Made by a program: the position numbers and the translations under genes | Origin: a virus | DNA length: 64,000 nt | Reading direction: 5' to 3' (one strand) | Virus record (IMG/VR): IMGVR_UViG_3300021599_002910 | Coordinates: 62,001 to 126,000 of that record | Part shown: piece after piece, positions 56,671-62,978 of the stretch | How the letters are laid out: every line of letters begins with the position of its first letter | Position numbering within the stretch: the first letter of the stretch is position 1 | The notes under the pieces: model-generated | Told to the model about the DNA's origin: nothing | Seen by the model: only the letters and a program-made list of their open reading frames with translations | The model's database searches: none

Positions 56671-57275
56671 ATAAAGTTTTCTAATCTTTCAATATGTGTT
56701 TTAACCATCGGGTGGTCTTGAATATCATTAAATTCACCACCCGATTTTTTTATATGTCGAATTGTGTCTACAATTGACCTGAGGGACATCTGAACACTTT
56801 TTGACATCGATGGATATTGTTCGATATAGTGTGATAAATTGAACTGCCCTTTGGCAAACCAAATGGGTATTTCTAATTTAATAACTAATTTGGCAATCAT
56901 ATTTTTTGCAAACTGGTCTGCATCCAGTTCCATTTCCCAGTATTGATTATATAGTTTTTCAAAATCCTCCAAATCATAATCGGTTAAGGGATTATCCATC
57001 TTAATATCTCGGATTTGTTTTTCGTGACGTATTTCGTGAAATATGGTATAAAGAAAATCACCAATTGTTCTCATGTTCATTGGCGAACAAATGATTACTT
57101 GTTCTTTGGTTCTTACCCCACTGAAACCGGTTCCACATGAATTCAAAAACTTGATTGTGATTTTGTTTTTATTAATATAATCAACAACAAATTTTTCGAT
57201 AATGTCAACTTTTGATTTAAATTCATCAGGAAACTGTTCTTTGAACTGACCTAATAATCTTGAAAAATTACTCAT
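56667..57275 (-). CDS. HExxH metallopeptidase-like protein, second copy
   Basis: 202 residues. LYTIFHEIRHEKQIRDI has HEIRH, and WEMELDADQFAKNM supplies a third Glu/Asp ligand. CSPMNMRTIGDFL precedes the motif. Start MSNFSRLLGQFKEQFPDE is a helix that might be a leader. Unit: terminator of the Clp gene, late-type box 11 bp upstream, ATG. Related in design to the 19605 protein. Confidence 0.68.
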   Translation of the reverse strand: MSNFSRLLGQFKEQFPDEFKSKVDIIEKFVVDYINKNKITIKFLNSCGTGFSGVRTKEQVIICSPMNMRTIGDFLYTIFHEIRHEKQIRDIKMDNPLTDYDLEDFEKLYNQYWEMELDADQFAKNMIAKLVIKLEIPIWFAKGQFNLSHYIEQYPSMSKSVQMSLRSIVDTIRHIKKSGGEFNDIQDHPMVKTHIERLENFI

Positions 57276-57278
57276 ACT

Positions 57279-57286
57279 TATAAATA
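57279..57286 (-). promoter_or_regulatory. late-type box TATTTATA
   Basis: GTATTTATA, box start 11 bp before ATG at 57275, immediately after a terminator U-run. Confidence 0.6.
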
Positions 57287-57287
57287 C

Positions 57288-57313
57288 AAAAAAAGGGGGA
57301 ATATCCCCCTTTT
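57288..57313 (-). terminator. intrinsic terminator after Clp ATPase
   Basis: Minus-strand GGGGGA/TCCCCC hairpin with 3-base loop, then seven T. Confidence 0.8.
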
Positions 57314-57316
57314 CTA

Positions 57317-59332
57317 TTATCTTCCTTTCTTAACAACCTTAACAGTATCTTCTTCTACTTTGACAATATAGTTTTTTCCTTCTACTAATTTGTCGGTCAA
57401 AACTTCTTCTGAAATCAAATCCTCGACTTTATCTTGGATTGCTCGTTTGAGAGGTCTTGCACCATATAGTTCATCGAATCCAACTTTTGCGAGATGTTCA
57501 GTCAAGGTCTCATCGTATGTGATTTTATAATTCATTTCGTTGAGACGTGAGATTAACTTATCAAGTTCAATCTTAGTGATTTTTTTAATATCATCTTGAC
57601 TAAGAGAGTTGAATACAATTGTATCGTCAATACGATTCAAAAACTCAGGAGAGAAGAAATTTTTCATTTCCTTCATCAATACTTGTTTCTTGGCCTCTTC
57701 ATTACTATAAGTGCTAGAACCAAACCCAATACCTGTTCCAAAATCTTGTAATTTCTTTACACCGAGGTTTGATGTCAAAATAATCAAGGTATTTTTGAAA
57801 TTGATTTTACGACCTAAGCTGTCAGTTACATGTCCATCATCTAAAATTTGAAGAAGAATTGTGAACACATCTTTGTGCGCCTTTTCAACTTCGTCGAAAA
57901 GAATAACTGAGTATGGTTTATTTTTTACCTTTTCAGTCAACTGTCCACCTTCTTCGTAACCTACGTAACCTGGAGGAGCACCTACTAATTTAGATACGGT
58001 ATGTTTTTCTTGATATTCACTCATATCAACTCTGATTAGGGAGTCTTCACTTCCAAACATTTCTTTTGCCAATTGTTTAGCTAAGTGAGTTTTACCCACA
58101 CCTGTCGAACCCAAGAAAACAAATGAACCGATGGGACGATTTGGGTCTTTGATACCAAGTCTGTTTCTTTTGATTGCCTTAGCAATTTTCCTAACAGCAT
58201 CGTCTTGTCCAATGACTTTACCTATTAATTCCTTATCCAAATTGACAAGAGCTTTAGTGTCATCAACACTCATTTTATTCACAGGGATTTTGGTCATAGA
58301 AGAAACCACATCATACACATCCTCAACGGAAATTTGTTGTTTGTTGTTAATCATTTCTTCTTCGAATTTCTTCTTCTCAGTATCCAATTTGTCCAACAAT
58401 TTCTTTTCCTTATCGCGTAACTGTGCCGCTTGTTCGTAGTTCTGTTTTTTTACTACATCAACTTTTAACTGACGTATTTCAGCCGCCTTCTTTTTCAATT
58501 CTTCGATTGATTCAGGGACCTTGAGTTCTGTCTGCATTCTTGCACCTACTTCATCCAAGATGTCGAATGCTTTATCAGGGAATTCACGGTCGGTGATGTA
58601 TCGGTCTGCAAGTTTAACACATGATTCGATGACCTCATCCGAATATGAAACCTTGTGATAACTTTCATATTTCTCACGGATGTTTTTGAGAATTTGGATT
58701 GTTTCAACAACTGTTGATGGGTCAACAACAACTTTTTGGAATCTACGCTCTAGTGCCCCGTCTTTTTCTATATTCTTTCGGAATTCATCGAGGGTTGTAG
58801 CACCGATAATTTGAATCTCACCGCGTGAAAGAGCGGGTTTGAAAATATTGGAACCATCCATAGACCCCGCCGAGTTACCAGAACCAACCAATGTGTGTAC
58901 TTCATCAATGAATACAACAACGTTCGGATTGGATTGTAGTTCTTCGATGATAACTTTCATTCTTTCCTCAAATTGGCCGCGATATTTTGTTCCTGCGACA
59001 ACAGAGGTAAGGTCTAAGTTTACGATACGTTTGTCAACTAAGTTACGGGGACAATCACCACTTACAATTTTCATTGCCAGTCCCTCAACAATTGCGGTTT
59101 TACCACAACCTGGTTCTCCGATAATAATTGGATTGTTCTTTTTTCTTCTTGAAAGAATTTGTGCAATTCTCAAGATTTCTCTGTCGCGACCTATAACTGG
59201 GTCCAACTTACCTTGTTCTGCGAGCTTATTTAAGTCTCGACTAAAATTATCCAACACAGGGGTTGGACTGTCTGATGATTGTTTTTGTTTCTTGCTCATC
59301 ATTTTTTCGTCGTCATCCATTAAATCATTCAT
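57317..59332 (-). CDS. ClpC-like AAA+ unfoldase without Clp-N domain
   Basis: 671 residues. No N-terminal Clp_N repeats; a 25-residue acidic/basic start, then AAA-1 (IIIGEPGCGKTAIVEG about 69-84, VVFIDEVHTLVGSG), a short UVR-type middle helix (EQAAQLRDKEKKLLDKL) rather than the long ClpB coiled coil, AAA-2 (VFLGSTGVGKTHLAKQLA, ILFDEVEKAHKDVF). LQDFGTGIGFGSSTY contains an I-G-F loop like the ClpP-docking loop of ClpA/ClpC/ClpX. So it should feed ClpP; the phage encodes one at 32408. Lacking Clp_N it may bypass host adaptors. Divergent from Hsp20. Confidence 0.88.
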   Translation of the reverse strand: MNDLMDDDEKMMSKKQKQSSDSPTPVLDNFSRDLNKLAEQGKLDPVIGRDREILRIAQILSRRKKNNPIIIGEPGCGKTAIVEGLAMKIVSGDCPRNLVDKRIVNLDLTSVVAGTKYRGQFEERMKVIIEELQSNPNVVVFIDEVHTLVGSGNSAGSMDGSNIFKPALSRGEIQIIGATTLDEFRKNIEKDGALERRFQKVVVDPSTVVETIQILKNIREKYESYHKVSYSDEVIESCVKLADRYITDREFPDKAFDILDEVGARMQTELKVPESIEELKKKAAEIRQLKVDVVKKQNYEQAAQLRDKEKKLLDKLDTEKKKFEEEMINNKQQISVEDVYDVVSSMTKIPVNKMSVDDTKALVNLDKELIGKVIGQDDAVRKIAKAIKRNRLGIKDPNRPIGSFVFLGSTGVGKTHLAKQLAKEMFGSEDSLIRVDMSEYQEKHTVSKLVGAPPGYVGYEEGGQLTEKVKNKPYSVILFDEVEKAHKDVFTILLQILDDGHVTDSLGRKINFKNTLIILTSNLGVKKLQDFGTGIGFGSSTYSNEEAKKQVLMKEMKNFFSPEFLNRIDDTIVFNSLSQDDIKKITKIELDKLISRLNEMNYKITYDETLTEHLAKVGFDELYGARPLKRAIQDKVEDLISEEVLTDKLVEGKNYIVKVEEDTVKVVKKGR

Positions 59333-59530
59333 AGTAGATATTTTTACAAATTAACATCAAATTTGAGACACAAACAAATGTTTTGACAAATTGACAGGAT
59401 TTATTTTTTTTATTGACACTTTGTCATATTATCTATAATTCCACTTACAAATTGTCATTTGTGGTGGTTTGGTATCAAAGTTGACTACTCAAAAATAAAT
59501 AATAAATTTATAAAACAAAAATTAAAAATT
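59333..59530. promoter_or_regulatory. shared Clp/Hsp20 control region
   Basis: 200 bases rich in TGACA half-sites: TTTTGACAAATTGACAGG, palindrome TGACA-CTT-TGTCA (near 59415-59427) and ACAAAT-TGTC-ATTTGT (near 59446-59461). TTGACA and TATAAT-like boxes face Hsp20 with a 15-bp spacer. Neither late-type box nor good host-type promoter is seen, so control may differ from the rest. Confidence 0.4.
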
Positions 59531-59929
59531 ATGTATTACTCAAATTTCTCAAATTTTGAAGACCTTATGGATTCATTCTTTAACAACAAAAGGGGAAATT
59601 ACAATTTCACCACCTCAGTGTTAAAAAATAATTCTGAAGAAAATTATGAAATAAACCACACCAAAGACGGTGCTTATCTTTTTTTCGAAGCACCAGGATT
59701 CAACAAAACAAATTTGAAAGTAGAAATGGAAGATGGTGTTTTACATATTGACGGAATGAGAAACTATAAACTGAATGGTGAAGAAAAAACCAAGAAAATT
59801 TCTAAGGAATTTAAAATTGGTGAAGGTTACAATCCTTCATCAATCGAAGCAACAATTGAAGACGGCATGTTAACAGTTTTTGTTCCCAATTATATAAAAC
59901 AAGAAAAGAAAAGAATTAGTATTCTATAG
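59531..59929 (+). CDS. hsp20: Hsp20 small heat-shock protein
   Basis: 132 residues from MYYSNFSNFEDLMDSFFNN; the frame is open from 59459 but that part lies in the control region. Alpha-crystallin domain: YLFFEAPGFNKTNLKVEMED, GVLHIDGMRNYKL, SSIEATIEDGMLTVFVPN, and the C-terminal I-S-I anchor (RISIL). ATP-independent holdase. T4-like cyanophages also carry hsp20. Divergent from the Clp unfoldase and likely co-regulated. Confidence 0.92.
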   Translation: MYYSNFSNFEDLMDSFFNNKRGNYNFTTSVLKNNSEENYEINHTKDGAYLFFEAPGFNKTNLKVEMEDGVLHIDGMRNYKLNGEEKTKKISKEFKIGEGYNPSSIEATIEDGMLTVFVPNYIKQEKKRISIL

Positions 59930-59950
59930 GCTCTGAAAAGGAACATCCAT

Positions 59951-59981
59951 AACCCTCGTTATCAATGGCGGGGGTTTTTTA
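59951..59981 (+). terminator. intrinsic terminator after Hsp20
   Basis: AACCCTCG/CGGGGGTT stem, 10-base loop, six T. Confidence 0.75.
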
Positions 59982-60560
59982 TATGTCCAAACATTTCAAT
60001 TTACCATCCTTACTATAACCAAAATTGTAACGATGTGCATCAACAAGTGTCTCATGACCAACAATTTTTTCAATAGCTCTTTCACAATCTTTGAAAAGTT
60101 TAAAATATTTGATAAAAAGACTATAGGTTTGTTTGTCGTAATCTCTCAGTTTCTCTGAAATTTCTGTTATTGTTTTTTGGTCATGCCCATGATTGGTGTA
60201 TATGTCGGTAATATCTCTTCCGTATGAACCATCTTCAGAATCGATAATTCCAATTTCTTCTAATTTTTCTTCAATTTGTTGCCATTCGTTTAAAACCCTA
60301 TTTGTTTCCAATTTTTCTATCTCGGCGTAATAATTCCATTTATCCAATTTTCCTGTTCTGTAAACTTGTGCAAAAATATCAGGATTTGAACGGAATACTT
60401 CGACCCAATATCCTACACCCTCATCTCCCACTTTGAATAGTCTATCGGGGTTAGATTTGGATGCATATATTCTATGTTCCATACCACGATTGAATTCGTC
60501 TTTTTTTTGGGTTCTTACCTCAATTAAAACTTTTTTTATTATTTTTTCTAAAGATGACAC
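59979..60560 (-). CDS. Kinase-like protein with capsid-type leader
   Basis: 193 residues, GTG start (60560). Leader SSLEKIIKKVLIEVRTQ with L-I-E at 12-14. RIYASKSNPDRLFKVGDEGV resembles the N-lobe glycine-loop/Lys region; VDAHRYNFGYSKDGKLKCLD then I resembles the catalytic loop and DFG-equivalent (H-x-x-N-F-G...L-D) of minimal kinase-like phage proteins. May phosphorylate host proteins at infection if packaged. A variant box TATTTACT lies 12-20 bp upstream. Activity not proven. Confidence 0.6.
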   Translation of the reverse strand: MSSLEKIIKKVLIEVRTQKKDEFNRGMEHRIYASKSNPDRLFKVGDEGVGYWVEVFRSNPDIFAQVYRTGKLDKWNYYAEIEKLETNRVLNEWQQIEEKLEEIGIIDSEDGSYGRDITDIYTNHGHDQKTITEISEKLRDYDKQTYSLFIKYFKLFKDCERAIEKIVGHETLVDAHRYNFGYSKDGKLKCLDI

Positions 60561-60602
60561 GATATTAGTAAATAGTAATAATCATCAGAACTATTTAACA
60601 AT

Positions 60603-60905
60603 ATGGAACTATGGAAAAAATTTGTTGAGGATAATTCCTCCTTCCAAGAAATCTTAGAAAAATACTTGGAACTTAGAATTATATTTCAAGAACAAGGTTA
60701 TTCTGATAAGTCTCTTGAAAGTGTATCGTCTGGTCCAATCCGAATTTTTGAAATCAGAGCAGAAATATCCATGCTTGCAGACAATCTTCAAAAACAATTA
60801 AAAAATTATGGGTTTGATGTTTCTCATGATGATTTCATACTTTATTTAAAACCTAAATTATCTAAAATTGATTCATTAACCCCACTCGAAAATGGCAATA
60901 ATTAA
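60603..60905 (+). CDS. Small helical hypothetical protein
   Basis: 100 residues: MELWKKFVEDNSSFQEILEK, FEIRAEISMLADNLQKQLKN. No family. Its end overlaps the KTSC gene by 14 bp, implying cotranscription. Confidence 0.55.
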   Translation: MELWKKFVEDNSSFQEILEKYLELRIIFQEQGYSDKSLESVSSGPIRIFEIRAEISMLADNLQKQLKNYGFDVSHDDFILYLKPKLSKIDSLTPLENGNN

Positions 60906-61134
60906 AGAAGAAATTAAAGGAACAAAGATTTTGAATGAAATAAAATCTTCAAATATCAAAAAAAGCGAATATGATACTGAAACTAAAAAAATGATTGTTG
61001 AATTTAACAACGGGTTTCGATATGAATACGATGAAGTTCCACATCAGATTTACACAAAGTTCAGAAAATCAGAATCACAAGGAAAGTTTTTCACAACTGA
61101 TATTTCAAAAAAATTCAAATATAAAAAACTATAA
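60892..61134 (+). CDS. KTSC-domain protein
   Basis: 80 residues. SSNIKKSEYDTETKKMIVEF, GFRYEYDEVPHQIYTKFRKS and GKFFTTDISKKFKYKKL match the KTSC domain, whose name comes from the Lys-tRNA synthetase C-terminal extension. It is common in phages and thought to bind nucleic acid. Follows a small gene by overlap. Confidence 0.8.
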   Translation: MAIIKEEIKGTKILNEIKSSNIKKSEYDTETKKMIVEFNNGFRYEYDEVPHQIYTKFRKSESQGKFFTTDISKKFKYKKL

Positions 61135-61143
61135 CACTCTGAC

Positions 61144-61151
61144 TATTTATT
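61144..61151 (+). promoter_or_regulatory. late-type box TATTTATT
   Basis: Box start 12 bp before ATG at 61156. Confidence 0.5.
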
Positions 61152-61155
61152 TAGG

Positions 61156-61899
61156 ATGAGTAATTTTCAAAAAATTATAAGTAGTTTTTCGGTTCGTGAT
61201 ACTTTGAATCCAAAAATTTGGGAAAATCCAAATGACCCAAAGGAGGCAACTTTGAAACCTAAAATCAGAAAAGGGTTAATGAAGATTGCTGAAGAATTTG
61301 TGGATGATTTAGGTGATGATGTTTTTGTTGAAGACGTGTTTCTAATGGGTTCTTTGGCAAACTACAATTGGTCTGAGTTTTCAGACTTTGATTTACACGT
61401 TATTATAGATTTTGAGAGATACGGAAAAGAAAAAGAACTTTACGTAGAACTATTTGACTTAAAAAAGAAAATATTCAATTCCAAACACAATATCAAAATT
61501 TATGGATATGATGTGGAAGTCTATGCGCAGGGTGAATCTGACGAACACCACAGTGATGGTGTATTTTCAATAATGAATGACGAATGGATTCATAAACCTG
61601 AAAAAAAGGAATTGAAGCTTAATATGTCAGTTTTGAAAAATAAAATCAAATGTTGGACTGAAAAAATTGACGATGCTGTTGAAGACGCTAAATCAACAGG
61701 TAAAACTGAAGAGTTGAAAAAATTGAAAGAAAAACTCAAAGACTACAGACAATCAGGTTTAAATAAAGACGGTGAATTCTCATATGAAAATTTAGTTTTC
61801 AAATTTTTGAGAAGGTCAGGACACATTGGAAAATTATTCGATGAAAAAACGAAAATCAAAGACAAAGAACTTTCAATTGAAATTAAGTCTCTTGATTGA
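61156..61899 (+). CDS. Nucleotidyltransferase-fold protein
   Basis: 247 residues. VFLMGSLANYNWSEFSDFDL then HVIIDF is a pol-beta-type NTase core (G-S, D-x-D), with third acid in GYDVEVYAQGESD. Middle and C-terminal helices are charged. Start SNFQKIISSFSVRDTLNPKI is a helical segment without a strong (I/L)xE site. Could adenylylate or modify RNA, protein or small molecules, or act as an antidote; substrate unknown. Late-type box. Confidence 0.68.
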   Translation: MSNFQKIISSFSVRDTLNPKIWENPNDPKEATLKPKIRKGLMKIAEEFVDDLGDDVFVEDVFLMGSLANYNWSEFSDFDLHVIIDFERYGKEKELYVELFDLKKKIFNSKHNIKIYGYDVEVYAQGESDEHHSDGVFSIMNDEWIHKPEKKELKLNMSVLKNKIKCWTEKIDDAVEDAKSTGKTEELKKLKEKLKDYRQSGLNKDGEFSYENLVFKFLRRSGHIGKLFDEKTKIKDKELSIEIKSLD

Positions 61900-61928
61900 T
61901 AATAATTAGTTATTTTATATAAATCGTA

Positions 61929-61936
61929 TATTTATA
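61929..61936 (+). promoter_or_regulatory. late-type box TATTTATA
   Basis: Box start 20 bp before ATG at 61949. Confidence 0.5.
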
Positions 61937-61948
61937 AAGAAAAATTAG

Positions 61949-62959
61949 ATGGCTTTAGTTACATATCTTATTGGTGCTTGTAGTGGCGGTCCAGCGATAC
62001 TAGTCGATTTTGATAGTTCAAATCTCCCTGCGGTAAACGGGAATTACTTTTTAAGATTCACAGGAGCTACAGCTGAGGGTTGTTATGACATTATCGATAA
62101 TGCTGAGCCTACAACAGGTTTGGATGTGGTTAGTTTCATGTCATCTGATTATGGTGATTGTGCAACATGTCAAGCGGTTGTCACCCCAACGCCTACACCA
62201 TCAGTTACCACAACTCAAACTCCTACGGTAACATCAACACCTCCTGTAACAGGAACTCAAACACCTACTCCAACAAGAACTCCTTCAGTTACGTCAACAC
62301 CAACTCCGTCGGTAACGGCAACAAACACACCAACGAATACCAATACAGGAACACCTGCTCAAACATCAACACCTACACCATCAGTATCGGCAACATTAAC
62401 TCAAACACCAACAAACACAGGAACTCCAGCGGTTACACCGACAACAACAACTACACCTACTGTGTCTCCGACTGTAACATCAACGCCAACAGGAACACCA
62501 CCTGTGACACCAACAAACACAACAACACCTACGCCAACAAGAACTCCAACTCCAACACCTCCAGGATTCTGGTTAATTACGGATTGTATTGGAACAACAT
62601 GGAGTGTAGAGATTTCAGGAGTTTCACCAACTATTGGTGAAATGTATTTATTCACGTTTGATAACAACAATTTAGATTATAACTGTTATTTCATAACTGA
62701 TACAAGTTATGGTCCAATCGTTGCAACTGCAACATTTGTAGACGGTCCATTTGTTGATTGTGCAGATTGTGGTGTGGTTTATACTGGAACTTCTGTAAAC
62801 CAAAATTATGAATATACTGCTGAAATGTTAGGTTCGTTCAGTGGCGGGACATTACCTGCAGGAACACAAGTACCTCATCCAGCATACGCAACCGAGAATG
62901 GCATTGCGATACAACTAAACGCAATAACCTTAGGAGGGTTTAACGGATTAAACAACTAA
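61949..62959 (+). CDS. Thr/Pro-repeat virion protein with duplicated Cys domain
   Basis: 336 residues. Domain 1 (1-75: VTYLIGACSGGPAIL, NYFLRFTGATAEGCYDI, GDCATCQ) and domain 2 (205-275: WLITDCIGTTWSVEI, EMYLFTFDNNNLDYNCYF, VDCADCG) are copies of one Cys-rich beta module joined by about 125 residues of T-P-T/T-N-T repeats, then a C-terminal tail. No signal peptide. Such linkers are typical of surface fibres of large phages. Late-type box. Confidence 0.65.
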   Translation: MALVTYLIGACSGGPAILVDFDSSNLPAVNGNYFLRFTGATAEGCYDIIDNAEPTTGLDVVSFMSSDYGDCATCQAVVTPTPTPSVTTTQTPTVTSTPPVTGTQTPTPTRTPSVTSTPTPSVTATNTPTNTNTGTPAQTSTPTPSVSATLTQTPTNTGTPAVTPTTTTTPTVSPTVTSTPTGTPPVTPTNTTTPTPTRTPTPTPPGFWLITDCIGTTWSVEISGVSPTIGEMYLFTFDNNNLDYNCYFITDTSYGPIVATATFVDGPFVDCADCGVVYTGTSVNQNYEYTAEMLGSFSGGTLPAGTQVPHPAYATENGIAIQLNAITLGGFNGLNN

Positions 62960-62978
62960 AAAAATTATAATTTAAGAT

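Noticed and set aside
62160-62570. CRISPR-like repeat pattern
   Set aside because: Short irregular repeats encode Thr/Pro; no constant repeat with unique spacers exists anywhere in the window.
62158-62670. Long ORFs in other frames across the Thr/Pro repeat
   Set aside because: They are low-complexity shadows of the ACA/CCT codon repeat.
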